Positions 11,405-23,734 are shown, numbered from the stretch's first letter. The stretch: DNA of 64,000 nt from Schistosoma haematobium (GCF_000699445.3 NC_067198.1:37423523-37487522); one strand, 5' to 3'. Notes: generated from the sequence alone by a model not told the origin. Made by a program: numbers and translations.

Positions 11405-11700
11405 TCAGTATAGAGTTGTCGAGATTGTTAAGATTTTATTGATGGTCACGCAATAAAGTGGATTGGTTGAAGTTAGATATTAAGACCGTTGGGTGCCGGC
11501 TCAGTGGTCTAAAGGTTAAGCGTTGGCGCGTGAGTTCGAGTCCTGCGTGCGGAATTATGGATGCTCATTTCTGTAGAGTCCCGTATGATCTTAAGAAAAC
11601 TAAAGCTCCCTAGAGGTTTCGATCCCGTAGCACCTGGCCTCATAATAAACGTTACCTATGAGCTGTTCGGGCTTCAACTGATCTCATATAGAACTGAGTT
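11405..11700 (+). mobile_element. SINE-H copy c, diverged, with inverted tail
   Basis: The A box GGCTCAGTGGTCTAAAGG and B-box-like GAGTTCGAGTCC lie at about 11,497-11,545. The hammerhead region has degenerated (TGTAGAGTCC instead of the core; GAAAAC remains). The 11,405-11,445 stretch reads as the reverse complement of the family tail, so this copy also begins with an inverted tail piece. Confidence 0.65.
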
Positions 11701-12936
11701 GTACTTACAATTGGTTGATAACTGAGTGGCGACCAATTTTATGTATGTCGATTCATTCTTAATGCTGATCGAATTCTATCGATCAATTTCTAAATCAAGT
11801 GCCGAACAGAGGAAAACCTAGGTTCAGAGTGTTCTATCGACTACCTCAATCCACTATCTTACACATCAACATAGTGCATGCGATGCCAAGTCTCTTAGAC
11901 TAGTGACTACACTGCAGCTAGATCGATAGAATTCGATCAGCATTACGGAGGTCTTGACATACAAGATACTGGCTACTACTCTGTGACTAACTGAATGTAA
12001 CTTATGCGGAATCATTTACAGTGTAACAATATTACAGTGAGTATAAGAGTCCAGGTTAACACATTTAAAACAAAGAGAATAAATATTTCTTTTGAATTGG
12101 TTCCTTACCAAGACTCTACATTACTATACAAGTTTTACAAATAAGAATAAAATCAATGGCCAAATACCAACGTTTACGTATCAATTTAATTTTTTTTTAA
12201 ACAGTAATCAATTAGTAACTAAGCGTTCAGAAAGTGAAATCTAAAGACACAATTACATAGTCATTTAGTTATAACATCAGTGAGTATAAAAATTGAGTAA
12301 TTTCAAAGCTGAGCAATTAAATTTCTATGTTGAGTGTTATTCATAAAACCAGTAAAACAATAATTAATAGAAAAAGGAAGGGGAGGAGGGTAAAGATAAT
12401 AGTGATTAATGACAAACTATAATAACGATTGAATTTTCATCTAAAACAAGGAACATCATAAATAATGTCACTATTCAACTAATTTTAATCACATTGATTT
12501 TATCATTTTCCGGTGTTTGGATTAAATCAATCTACAACAAACATAATCTATCTTAAATATTAGCTCATAGGAATGAACTAAAAATTAGCTTCCATTTTAA
12601 GTGAATAGTAGCTTGAACGGTTGCCTAACACGTGAGAATATTTTACAGCTCTTTTAAATTGTAACCTGATTTCTAATGTCTACAAATCTTTACCTTTTTT
12701 TGAAAACTCTATTTACTTAACGATTGATATTTGAAATATTGAGTTGAAAAATGAGTAGGATGAATGATACAGTGATTGAGCCAAAGTTATTCTTTGTTTT
12801 TCAATCGATTGGCTTCATACGGTTCGTTTTCATAGATTGCAAAATATAAGTTAATTTTTAAAATGCACTAATTTTAATGTACTGTGAATGTGAAAAACAA
12901 AGATGTAGACGGAGTCTTACATTCTGATGCCTACTG

Positions 12937-12976
12937 GTAGTAGTAGTAGGAGGAGGAGGAGGAGGAGAAGGAGGGG
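12937..12976. repeat. (TAG)n/(AGG)n microsatellite
   Basis: TAG repeats run into AGG repeats, giving a purine-rich tract on the plus strand about 25 bp upstream of the RTE tail at 13,003. Confidence 0.9.
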
Positions 12977-13002
12977 TATTGTCTACTCTACCAGTGTGAA
13001 AT

Positions 13003-13428
13003 TTACTTACTTACTTACGCCTGTTACTCCCAATGGAGCATAGGCGGCTGACCAGCATTCTCCAACCCACTCTATTCTGGGCCTTCTTTTCTAGTTCCAT
13101 CCAATTCTTGTTCATTTTTCTCATGTCTATTTCCATTTCCCGGCGTAATGTGTTCTTTGGTCTTCCTCTTTTCCTTTGGCCTTGAGGATTCCATGTGAGG
13201 GCTTGCCTTGTGACGCAGTTTGGTGCTTTCCTCAATGTGTGTCCTATCCACTTCCAGCGCTTCTTCCTGATTTCTTCCTCCGCTGGGATCTGGTTTGTTC
13301 TCTCCCACAGTAGGTTGTTGCTAATAGTGTCCGGCCAATGGATCTGAAGTATTTTGCGTAGACAACTGTTAATAAACACCTGTATTTTCTGGATGATGGC
13401 CTTCGTAGTTCTCCAGGTTTCTGCTTGC
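13003..13428 (-). mobile_element. RTE-clade retrotransposon 3' fragment with open coding tail
   Basis: The minus-strand frame 13,379-13,011 (122 codons) reads [28 protein letters not shown] in its first part, then [35 protein letters not shown] and [12 protein letters not shown], ending SNRRK. This is the conserved C-terminus downstream of the RTE reverse transcriptase. The frame is uninterrupted, so this is one of the younger fragments, but it is strongly 5'-truncated and cannot encode enzyme activity. The 3' end carries the (TAAG)n tail at 13,003-13,016. Confidence 0.85.
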
Positions 13429-13544
13429 TTGATAGATAGATGCTTGCCAGATACGAAATACTAATATTTGATCAATCTTATTAATTTTAGGTAGATTCAT
13501 GATAACTTTATTACCTAATTCAAACTAAGTTAATGGACTGATTC

Positions 13545-13835
13545 ATTTTTGTATTGGATGTTTGAATCAGTCTCTTATAGGTATATGTGCATCCTGTAAG
13601 GATTACCTTAATATTATTTTTAAGTTACAAGCATTATGAGCAGAGATGAATGATGGCTAGCAGTAGAATTTTGGACTCGCACTATTTGGAACTCGTCATT
13701 TGGATGTACCTGCATTCCACAGTTGATATTCATTCTGGGATTCGAATCCAGTACCGTTCACTTCAAATACAATAACCTTATCCATTTATCTACTGAGTCA
13801 TGATAGCTACTAGCTTGTGCAATATAGTGAAGTTT
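13545..13835 (-). mobile_element. Sm-alpha copy with deleted ribozyme core
   Basis: On the minus strand it has the A-box region CTCAGTAGATAAATGG, a good B box (GGATTCGAATCC, about 13,738-13,749), GCAGGTACATCC, and an ATGACGAGTTCC core. The GAAA and most of stem III are missing before the CTACTGCTAGCC segment. The ribozyme is therefore dead: the first core base is A instead of C and the catalytic A run is deleted. Confidence 0.8.
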
Positions 13836-13897
13836 TAATACATTCTTTATTCATCTTTGCTTATATGTTAATGAATTATTGAACAATGAACAAAGAG

Positions 13898-13925
13898 ATA
13901 AAAAGGAGAGAGAGAGAGAGAAAAG
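13898..13925. repeat. (AG)n microsatellite
   Basis: A simple AG dinucleotide run in an A/G-rich context; no gene adjoins. Confidence 0.85.
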
Positions 13926-14371
13926 GAAAAGACTAGTGAGAAAGAAGTAATTCAATTAATCCAAACAAGCCGATCAAAATTAGAGAATTCCCTTATTAAA
14001 GATTTTTTTAATCGGTCATTATTTAAGTCATTTTATCTGACTATATCTATAATATTAATCGAGTGACTATTGTATGGTCTAGTCAGTCAGTCAGTCAGGC
14101 AGTCAGTCAGTGATTGGTCATGACATTTTTGGTTACAATTGTATTATGATCAATAAACAAATAAAAATGTTAATAGTTGAATAAAAAATCAATAAAACAA
14201 AAATATAATTATTGATTCATTAATATATTATTAGCAGAAGAACTGATGACTCAAGGTATAAGAAACAGTTTAAGTGTAGAATGTGATTAAAAATAGACTG
14301 ATAGCAAAATATGAGAGGTACATTTCAATTTGTTTTCTTGTTACTTGTCTATTAAATAAGTAATTGAGAAA

Positions 14372-14592
14372 CCTATTTGAAGTTAGATATTAACAGTGTT
14401 GGATGACGGTTCAGTGGTCTAAAGGTAAAGTATTCACGCACAAGACTGATAAGTTCTGGGTTCGAATCTTGCGAGACGATATCGTAAATTCACACTGCTG
14501 AGGAGTCCCATACTAAGACGAAACGGTCATTCAGTGATCTCAAGTTTTTCATGATGATCTAGCTTCAATTGATTCATGTATTCATCTACAAA
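14372..14592 (+). mobile_element. SINE-H copy d
   Basis: The A-box region GGTTCAGTGGTCTAAAGG and an excellent B box (GGGTTCGAATCTT, about 14,459-14,471) are followed by CTGAGGAGTCCC and GACGAAAC. Stem III and the cleavage site are mutated (GGTCATTC instead of the palindrome and GTC), so the ribozyme is probably inactive. Confidence 0.8.
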
Positions 14593-15184
14593 ACTACTAT
14601 AATATCCACAAAACTACTCTCTGATTAACTAAAATGGTCATTATTTGCATAAAATGAATTGCTTATTATGCATTCATTAACTTCATTTCAATGGACTGAT
14701 TATCATCGATTTGAATGTTTCCAGATGTATGTATGTATGAATGAAAGATCATAGAATAAGTGTTTTTTTTTCAATGGCACGTGAACTGAACCAAGTTGAA
14801 AGATGTAAATGAAGATTTTTACACACATTATATGTATTTCTAATGAAAAATAAATGAAACAGTTAAATGTAGAAATTACGAAAGAGCAAGTACAGATTAA
14901 TGTACATAATGATTATTCTCGACGACTTGAACATTAAAACTCATTAAGATGCAAGATTTCTGATATAACGGGATAAAAAGGCAAAATTAGATTCTTCTAC
15001 ATACTGTAATTTCTGTTCAACAGTACTTCCGTTTTAAATCAATTGTTTTACTTTCCCGTATGATATTTTATTCTGTATTCAACTGACATGAATTACACCC
15101 AGAACGACATGCAGTATATGATTTGTTATAACTCTAGGTATTTGACATATATTTGATTTCATTCTAATTAATAATCGAAATAGA

Positions 15185-15326
15185 TGTACAAACAATATAT
15201 AAATGAGTGTCTTTTTGACTGAGGTTGTCGTTGTGTTTTGGGATCAATAAATCTTCATTTGTACCAGTCTTCGTGTTCTTACTTTCGCGTCGTGGGAATT
15301 GCAATGGTTCCTCGTGTTACAAGTAT
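15185..15326 (+). repeat. Possible LTR 3' end
   Basis: A TATA-like ATATATAAATG (about 15,195), an AATAAA at 15,246 and then a GC-richer segment ending GTGTTACA look like the transcript start, poly(A) signal and terminal CA of an LTR. I could not find the matching start or any adjacent coding, so this is tentative. Confidence 0.25.
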
Positions 15327-16584
15327 AAGTGATAAACGATTTCGACATAACAATTATCGACGATCAGATATATACCAATTGGTGATACAGTCATAACAGT
15401 CGACAACCAGTAATATCTTACGGGTTTTTTTCAAACGTTACTTCTATTGTTTAAAATAGTAAAAGAAATCTAGTAGTTTTTGAATGATTCTAATATTATC
15501 TTCAATTAAAGGGAGTGACTTCAATCTTTGTGATGTATTGCTCCAAAGTTTAAACATACCATGGTTGTTACAGAAAATAATGATATTCCATCATTTAAAG
15601 ATCCCCGTCATATTAAAAGACGAAGAATATTCTTTTCGATAAATTCTCTTCAGGTTCTACAATTATATATCTAAATTAATAATCCGAAAAATGGCCAGGT
15701 TAAGGGCAAAGTATATCGTTTAAAGCATGTGGATTTAGGAATGTGATAAACAAAATACATGTGTTGTTAATAGACTAAACAACCATCGAATCGGTTAAAT
15801 ATAGAATTGTTACTTCGAAAGTAGGATTTTATGAATTTGAAATAATATAACGAAATAGAACTAATTCCAATAAGTCAAGAACAATTTGTTTATCAAATAG
15901 GATTTTATCATTTTGCTTTGGCAAATCTGTCAACAGGAACGAACCATATTGTTGGCTTATGTATAGTTGGGTGGGTAATTTACTGATGCACATTTTATTT
16001 TATTCTGAGATGAACGATATATTCCCAGTGAAGCCGTTTATTTTATCTTCGGAAACAATGTATGTTAACCGACAGCTAAGTTGACCAGAATAAACGATAG
16101 GTCATCCATATCTTATGAGAAAGCTCTGTGGCATCTTACACAAAATCTTCACTTTTGTATTCTCTTGTTTAACTGGAAGAGGAGAAATTGGACACGGTTA
16201 TAATTGACAGTAGGTAGTTGCGGAGATTTCTTTACACGATGATATGTATACGGAATTTCAACCATAATGACTAGTTGTAGGTTTTGTTCGTCACAGATTC
16301 ATTACAGTTGGTTACCATTGAAAGACAAGAAGCACTAGACAGTTGTTTCATCTCAGTACGGAAATTCAAAGCAACAAGAACGCTCGACTATAACGGCGAC
16401 TTATTTCAAGATGCTCCTGAAGTTCTAGTAAGCAGCTGTAACCGGTAAGGTTTATATATCTCGGGAGTGGGACATATGTCACCAATGACAATGGCTAACT
16501 GTCACGTTTCATTCCAAATGAACTGAAGTTAACTTTGTACCACTGAACGCTTATCCAATATTTTTAAAGAATAAACATTGGTCG

Positions 16585-16715
16585 TGAGACGTTAAGGTCA
16601 CAGCTTCGATTCTTAGCTGTTTTTTATATGTGTACTGCTGAGTAGTCTCATACTAGGACGAAATTGTTGTCTAGTATATCCTTGTATTCAAAGACAGCCT
16701 GAGCGAATTTAGTCT
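16585..16715 (+). mobile_element. SINE-H copy e, degenerate
   Basis: A weak B-box-like CAGCTTCGATTCTTAG is followed by GTGTACTGCTGAGTAGTCTC and ACTAGGACGAAA. The ribozyme core is changed (CTGAGTA instead of CTGAGGA). Head sequence is mostly lost. Confidence 0.6.
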
Positions 16716-16827
16716 TCGATCAGTACAACCTATAAATTAAACCTTTTTCAAACAAACCCTTCCAACAACAATAGCAGTTAACTGTCTAACAAAATAAGGG
16801 ATAAATTCTGAAATTATCTTGAATTAT

Positions 16828-17240
16828 CAGTATAGGGTTGTGAAAATTGTTCATCTTAGATTGATATCATGAATGAACCAATGTTAGACCACCATTAAGG
16901 AACTGAAAGCACTAGACGGCCGTTTTGTTTTAGTGTTGGACTTCTTAAAAGTGCACAGCTACGACCTTGCACGCGGGACTCGAACCCAGCTACTCACTGA
17001 AGACAATGGTGGATGGTCGAGCAATATAGTGGATTGGTTGAAGTTGGGAATTAACAATATTGGATACCAGCTCAGTGGTCTAGAGGTTAGGCATTTGCAT
17101 GCGAGACCGGTCATGGTTTGAGTCCCTCATGTGGTGTCGTAGATGAGCACTGTTGGGGAGCCCCATACTATGACGAAACGGCCTCCTGGCAGGTCAAGGT
17201 CTTCAGTGGTGGTCTAACATTGACCCATTCGTTAAAAATA
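16828..17240 (+). mobile_element. SINE-H copy f, long fold-back
   Basis: The left arm (about 16,828-16,990) is the reverse complement of a SINE-H unit from its tail back through the ribozyme region to the B box (GGACTCGAACCC, 16,977-16,988). The centre holds a forward head with an A box (CCAGCTCAGTGGTCTAGAGG, about 17,067-17,086). The right arm (about 17,110-17,240) is a forward B box, ribozyme region and tail. The arms can pair over roughly 120 bp with many mismatches. Both ribozyme cores are mutated (TTGGGGA on the right). Confidence 0.75.
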
Positions 17241-17544
17241 ATCAGTACAGATAAATTTCTATAGTGTGTGGTTGTAAATGAATATTTAGATGATAACGAT
17301 GTGATGAAAAATTCAAAGAATAAGTAACAAATTCAACTAATGACTGTATATGATTACTGACTAATTGAATCAAAACCTCTTTCTGAACTCTTATCAAACA
17401 CGTTATTAGGTGTATTGAATTCAGTAGTGGCTTATTATTGTATGATTCATTCTACACTAAATATCACTTACATAATCTGACTTTATAAAACAGTACTGAC
17501 CTGCTGCTTGCCAGACACATTGAAATTAAAAGCAAAGAAGGGAA

Positions 17545-17635
17545 TGCAGGTTCGTCCAGTTGACGAGCCTTAAATCGAACGAAACGCGAATCCTGGATTC
17601 CACTACTAGCCACCATTCATCTCTACATAAAAGTT
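17545..17635 (+). mobile_element. Sm-alpha fragment with mutated hammerhead
   Basis: GCAGGTTCGTCCAG, TTGACGAG, ACGAAACGCG, TCCTGGATTCCACTACTAGCC and CATTCATCTCTAC follow in Sm-alpha order. The first core base is T instead of C, helix II is poor and the cleavage triplet is ATC, so activity is doubtful. The head is missing. Confidence 0.75.
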
Positions 17636-18349
17636 AATAATAAGTTGAAAACAATGTGGAAGCTATTTGAATGTTACAATGGAGATGCCAATAAAATATC
17701 ACTCATATGTTTCATTTCAGTAGGCTATATAAAAAGTACTCTTCTGTTTCTGATAATTTTGTTGTTTGAATATATTTTCCTTGAAAAAGCTTGGACCAGA
17801 TTGCCAGGCGAAACGTTGGATTTACTTCAAATTCATTCGCTGAGATTTTACAAATATATTCTTCTTTTTTGATTGTGGAGATTGTTGAATTTCATTGAAA
17901 TCATGAACTGATCACTGATTGATTCATGATTTAAAAGTACTCGTTTCTGAACTAGAATAACATTGTTGCAATCAGGTTTCCCTTTACATCAATAAAATAT
18001 TCATCCAATTGTGTTACAATATTATCGACTTATCCTTTCCAAACGCCAATATAATCTTGCCGAACACAGTAAGACGGTGTTGAATAAACTAAGTATAATT
18101 ATTTAGGTGAATAATAACGATTCATTTTCTTTCGTTTGGTTCTTTTTATCTGCTTACAACATATGATATTAATTTAGAATCAAAATTATACATATAAATT
18201 AATATAATCACACAGATGAAGTCGTTTGGATGTGTGTATGTATCATGATTGTGTGACGGTGATTCGTGTAAGGTTAATAAAATGCGAAAAAATGTTGAAA
18301 CTTAATACAATATACAAGTGAAGATTCTAGAACACCACATAACATAAAG

Positions 18350-18602
18350 TTGGTATCGAGTCCTAGAGTGAACATCAACTCTCAGATGCAGGTACATCCA
18401 GCTGACGAGCACCAAACGGGACGAAACGCGCGTCCTCGATTCCACTGCTAGCCACTATCAATCTTTGCTTACAATGCTCGTAAATTAAGGCAATATCGAG
18501 GCATACGCACAGTATTCACATATGCCAATAAGAGACTGATCAATTTCAGTCCTAAAAAAACATCAATGGGAAGATTCAAGTAAAACAATACCAAGTGAAC
18601 TT
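18350..18602 (+). mobile_element. Sm-alpha copy, ribozyme plus downstream segment
   Basis: It starts within the head at the B-box remnant (GGTATCGAGTCCTAG) and continues through the hammerhead and the normal post-ribozyme segment (AATATCGAGGCATACGCAC, AATAAGAGACTGATCAA) to about 18,600. This copy gives the regular unit order against which the rearranged copy at 1,235 can be read. Confidence 0.85.
18388..18448 (+). ncRNA. Schistosome (Sm-alpha) hammerhead ribozyme, helix II weakened
   Basis: The core CTGACGA is at 18,402-18,408, GAAA follows GGGAC, the palindromic stem III CGCGCG and the GTC cleavage triplet are intact, and stem I GCAGGTACATCCAG faces CTCGATTCCACTGC with one mismatch. Helix II reads GCACC/GGGAC with two mispairs, which should lower activity. 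Confidence 0.8.
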
Positions 18603-18620
18603 ATGTATCTTAATTATGAT

Positions 18621-18924
18621 TTTTTTTTCGGTGAGACTATACTTTATGGACGACCCTTGAGCGACTCTAAGGTGATCTTGGGAGTGTCCACCTAATGACT
18701 GGGACTAAATGAAGTTCATAAATCAGTGTGAGGAATTAGAATTAATATTTACAGTTAATGATTAAGGTTAGGTATAAGATTTAGGGTTTTCATCACGAAC
18801 TAACATAAGCTATAATGCCAAGATGCTATTTAGTCAAATGGATGAATGAACTTTATGTCAAAATCCAAGACCTGTTATTTTATATCTGATTAGTACGTCC
18901 AAAAATTATAGTCGCGTTTTTTTT
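18621..18924. mobile_element. MITE-like element with terminal inverted repeats
   Basis: The left end GTGAGACTATACTTTATGG (18,631 on) is the near reverse complement of the right end (about 18,893-18,916, ATAGTCGC at the tip). The interior of about 250 bp has no coding. Eight T residues flank both sides (18,621-18,628 and 18,917-18,924), which could be an 8-bp target duplication as made by Merlin-type transposases, although a T run is weak evidence. A short relative lies at 43,366-43,446. Confidence 0.5.
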
Positions 18925-19424
18925 CTACAGTAAACCATATTGTCTCCTGGACTCATACCTTAAATGGTTGATCTTTTTAATTTCTACGGTTACGGATACT
19001 ACTTCTACTGATCTGAGATCTATCTTGATAATTACCTCACACTGTGATATTTTAGTATAGTAGTTTAAATCAATTCATAAACGTTACTTACTACAAACTC
19101 ACTGATAGAATGATATTAGAAATGGGGCGATGTAAATAACTTAAAACTTAACAGAAATCTCTACATTGTATGAAAATCTACCATAATGACATTCAAACGA
19201 ATTTATTATGTTTGGAAAGCAATTCACTACGTTTATAACATAATAAAATAGCTTAAAATCGTCTAACATAAAATGAATTTTTAGCAGTTTTAATTGATAA
19301 ACCATTAGAATTTAAAATAATGGGAATTATACTCCTATGGTAATGTGAATATTAATACTAAGGTTTCAGTAAAACAAATTGATTTATCCTAAACAGATTG
19401 AAACGTATTTCCATGACTCCATTG

Positions 19425-19492
19425 TTCAGTCAGTTACAACGTAGGACCAGGAACATACATGCGTCGGTTCAAGTTGCCACGTTTACTGAAAA
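19425..19492 (-). mobile_element. RTE 3' end fragment, (TGAC)n family
   Basis: CAGTCAGTTACAACGTAGGACCAGG and CGGTTCAAGTTGCCA match the terminal block of the RTE copies at 44,101 and 61,851, in the same orientation. Coding is absent. Confidence 0.65.
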
Positions 19493-19887
19493 TTGTAAAA
19501 TTTTAGTAAATCAAAAGTTTCATAACTTCTAAATCCATTTTTTAAACTGATCTTTCATTCATCTATTTTCGATCAATTGGATGTTTTTATTGAATGAATT
19601 GAATGTTTCTTTCTATCAAAATTCGAAAAAGAACTCTGTCATTCTATTGAAAAGAGGTTACAAGGTGTTAAGTTTCATTTTATTGTCATGTTATATGAAT
19701 GGGAAGTTCTAACATTAAAATAAGAGTATAAACAATGTTATTCAGTTATTTCACTGTCATTTATTCTTCTGTTAATATCATTTCTTTAAATTAAAATATA
19801 AAAGTCAGCGGAATTTAATAAACTTTTTACTATTTTACAATATTTATAATTAATACTTTAAAATAAACTACCATTTAATATTTAAGA

Positions 19888-20538
19888 TAAAGCAGGACAA
19901 TAATCCAATCACTCTTGATGGTGAAACTCTGGAAGATGTAGAATCCTTTACATACCTGGGAAGCATTGTCGATAAACAAGGAGGATCAGACGTAAACGCA
20001 AGGATTTGCAATGCAAGGGCCGCATTTTTACAATTGAAGAACATATGGAACTCAAAACAACTGACAACCAATATCAAAGTCACAATCTTCAATACGAACG
20101 TCAAGGCATTCAGTTCTACTGTACGGAGCTGAAACTTCGATAACTACTACAACCATCATCAAGAAAGTGTAAGTATTTATAAATAGTTATCTACGCAAGA
20201 TACTCAACATCCATTGGCCGGATACCATTAGCAACAGCCTTTTATGGGAGAGAACAAACCAGCTTCCAGCTGAAGAAGAAATTAGAAAAAGACGATGGAA
20301 ATGGATAGGACATACATTACTCAAATCACCAAACTACATCACGAGGCAAGCCCTAACATGGAATCCTGAAGGGAGGCGGAAAAGAGGAAGGTCAAAGAAC
20401 ACCTTACGTCCTGAAACAGAAGCAGATGATGAATAACAACTGGAAAGAGCTGGAAAGGATTGCCCAGGACAGGGTTGGATGGAGAATGCTGATGAACGGC
20501 CTATACTCCTCCATGAGAAGTAACAGGCGTAAGTAAGA
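19888..20538 (+). mobile_element. RTE-clade retrotransposon fragment, frameshifted
   Basis: The plus strand reads GETLEDVESFTYLGSIVDKQGGSDVNAR, AFLQLKNIWNSKQL and IKVTIFNTNVK. After a frameshift near 20,103 it continues with a Leu-Tyr-Gly-Ala-Glu-type block, [37 protein letters not shown] and [14 protein letters not shown]. It ends with DRVGWRML and the CGTAAGTAAG tail. This is the part downstream of the RT catalytic core. At least one stop and two frameshifts make it a pseudogene. Same family as 10,102, 13,003 and 22,335. Confidence 0.85.
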
Positions 20539-20539
20539 A

Positions 20540-21600
20540 TGAATCTATTATATATATATTAATCATTTATTCAATTAAATTGTATAATTTAAACAAATTT
20601 AAAATTTAAACTTTTTTCATTTACATTAAATCAATAAATATTATTTTTAGAGAAATACTAATCTTAATGCAAATTGTCAATATTATTTGTCATGAAAACA
20701 AACAAAAAAATATTGATTAATTTTATCAAAGTCCAATTAAATACAATAAATTAATCAATAAATTTTTTTTCAAAGTTAAAATTGTAATCATAGTTGGTTT
20801 TATCACCATTACTGTTGTCATTGTTATTTATGATATAATAATGATAATGATCATGATAATGATCATGATGATCTATTGAATAATGTCATCTAGAAATTAG
20901 TTTCATTCACCTTTTGTTTTCTATTCATTAGAGAAAGAAAAATAGGCAATTATTTTGTTATTGGTTGTGGAAAAAAGGCATAAATAAAGGAAAATCAATA
21001 TTTCAAGGACAGATTTTTTTAGCTAAATCTAAACACATAAATTATTATTGTATATGCCTTTTTCCAAATATTATTTATTATTGGTTAAAGTGTTTATAAC
21101 AAGGTTCCTTTTTTATAGTATGCGGTTGTTTATCTCATGACCACAACTCTTTCTTCATCTGGATGTGAGACCATCCGTAATCCTTGAAGGACTCCTGGTG
21201 GAGTTATTATTTATTATAATAGCATTAAAATTGTTTATTAGAATATAATATTAAGTGGAGATATAAATATACCCTTTTTTAACTGTATCGATTAACCACT
21301 AGATAGATTTGAATACATTACACCATTGTTCGATACCGATTAAATTTGGTTGTATTTAGTTACTATGCGTATGTAAAGGAATAATGCTTAAAGTGACTTT
21401 TATACGCACCTCATTATATTGCATTACACTTGTAAATTAAAATTTTGATTATCTTTTTAAAAATTACTTCCTAACTTTATTCTTGTATTGAATGTTTGAA
21501 TCTTGCCAAACTCCATTATCATTTGAATAATTTTATGGAGTACTCACATTCGACTTGTCCCTACATTCTGGATTAATATAGTAATGTGACCGTGAGATAG
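20540..21600. other. AT-rich stretch without recognised genes
   Basis: Very AT-rich sequence. 20,826-20,872 contains an irregular TGATAATGATCA repeat. No reading frame, RNA gene or element is convincing. Confidence 0.6.
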
Positions 21601-21639
21601 TGAAGAAATTCGGACATTTCACTTCTACATGAAGTTTGT

Positions 21640-21725
21640 GCTGATGATGTTGTTCAAAAGAACAATGAAAGCTCCACGACCAAATCATCGAGCTTGGAGG
21701 ACAAATCTCCACCTAATGTGACTGA
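21640..21725. repeat. Dispersed repeat shared with 37,961-38,045
   Basis: AAAGCTCCACGACCAAATCATC, AGCTTGGAGGACAAA and CTCCACC recur in the same order at 37,966-38,014. Origin not identified; probably part of a retroelement. Confidence 0.6.
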
Positions 21726-22334
21726 ATTATTTCTTGATAATAGCAAACAAACTCTTCCTTGTAATTAAATGATCATTGTTAACTATAAAAAACTACATGT
21801 GCCATTTAAGATCCTTCCACCCTACCTCATCATAATTTACTATTCCAGAAACACAACACAGATGTGTACAACTAGACACAATAGAGATTAATAAACGAGG
21901 CGAACATAAACAAACGCAATATCTTGATGCACTTGTTCTTACATCGATTTAATTCACACTGATCAATAGTGCAAATTTTTAACTAGATATAATCGAGCCA
22001 ATATGATCATAAATAAATCAATAAATTGTTGCATGCGTTCTACTTATTTTATTAATCGCAAAATTTAAATATCACGAGGAACAATTATAATTGACCCACG
22101 AAACTATAAAATATAATTTCATCACTGATACATTTAGCCTCGAAAATTAATTGAGCCGATTAACTTAACAAACAATGCTTGCTTACAAGATGTGACCAAT
22201 TTTTGTTGAACATATTTCATTTATTGTACACTGAGCTTGATTGTAAATCGTTACAAGAAACCCTAGTAGCAATGTTTCTGAAACTGCACTGGATACCATA
22301 GCTTCAAATAATAACGAACTAAGCATGAGTTTTT

Positions 22335-22796
22335 CTTACTTTATTTACACATAAGCTCCTAATCAGAATTCCCCAACTCTGTCCTCGGCTCTCCTACCAG
22401 TTGTTGCCAAGTGCTGTTAATTATTTTGACGTATGCCCCCAATTCTTAGCACAATGTTTTCTTTGGCCTTCCTATTTCGCTTAAAAACTCTAAGTTAGAG
22501 CTTGCCTAATGATGCGGTTAGGTGATTTCTGTAATGTATGGCCTATCAACTTCCAACGTCTTTTCCTAATTCCCTGTTCAGCCGGAAGCTGGTTTGTTTT
22601 CTCCCACAGTAAGCTGTTACTGGTGGTATCTGACCAACGGACATTGAGTATGTTGTGTAGACAATTGTTGATAGATACTTTTACTTTTTAACGATGGTTG
22701 TAGTTGTTCTCCATTTTTAGCTCCGTACAGCAGAATTGTCGGACTTTATTAACAGTTGGTGACAGTTGTTTGGAGTTCCAGATGTTTTTCAATTTC
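22335..22796 (-). mobile_element. Degenerate RTE-clade fragment
   Basis: The minus strand resembles the RTE C-terminal region: the Trp-Lys-Leu-Ile-Gly-His, ALTLEFLSE-like and [12 protein letters not shown] blocks appear with several stops and frameshifts. It extends 5' to the ALLYGAKN-like block near 22,715. More diverged than the copies at 10,102 and 13,003. Confidence 0.75.
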
Positions 22797-23734
22797 CTCA
22801 CGATAATCCTTACTTTTTGACAGATGAATTGTTCTAGTCTTTCCAGTCATTTTATCATTCATATGTGTATAGTAATACTATGTATCTGTGTGCTGGCTTG
22901 TATTGTTTCATGTCTACAAATGTTGAGTCACGTTTTGATTATACTGAGTTGGTACGTTTGCTATTTCCTATCTGGCTTTCCCGCTTCGTATTTTCTACCG
23001 TCCATTTGCATAAAACAATGTCTAAAATAAATCCTTTCAACTTAATTCGTATTCAGATTTTTATTACCACTATCACTTAAACGGGGTTATTCTAAGTATA
23101 ACATATGAAATTCGATGGAAAATTTACATATTAATGGTTTATTCATAGTCGTTTACTATGGAGTCTAAACTCAGGGTAAGAACCTCAATTAAGATCAACC
23201 TGTGATGAATAACATTCTCAAATTTTTCATCACTATCTTACTTCTGTAATTTGTAGATAGATTATTTAAAATTTAGGATTGTCGAAACTTCATAACTTGC
23301 AATGTTAGCTCTATGGAAGAGAAAACAATGAAATATCCAAACAATTCATGCTGAACACAAATTTCTTGCAATAGTACACAACTGGTGTTGGTAATACCTC
23401 ATTATAGTATTATAGTATTGAATAAATTTGATAGTAGTATTCCTATTGATTTTCTAAAGAGAACGCTTTCTACTCATTTACTTCTCTTATACAACCTAAT
23501 TCATATAGGAAGATTTATAATAGAGGATAATTTTCATCATGGATTTTAAAAGTTGGATTATCAATCTTTCCTCAATAATGAACAAGTATCTGGTTTGAAA
23601 CCAATGAACTTGTGATATAATAGCTAATATCAAGACAATCCATACAGATTATATATGTGCTAGCTAAAATTGATTAAAAATCAGTCAAAATATCGACAGT
23701 CGGATAAGTCAAACTATGATAAATTAAATTTTAA

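Noticed and set aside
14085..14112. (AGTC)n run as another RTE tail
   Set aside because: The adjoining sequence lacks the conserved 3' terminal block of the RTE copies, so it is kept only as a microsatellite and not listed as an element.
20826..20872. TGATAATGATCA repeats as a possible CRISPR-like or regulatory array
   Set aside because: Irregular short-period AT-rich repetition without spacers, in a eukaryotic genome; ordinary simple sequence.
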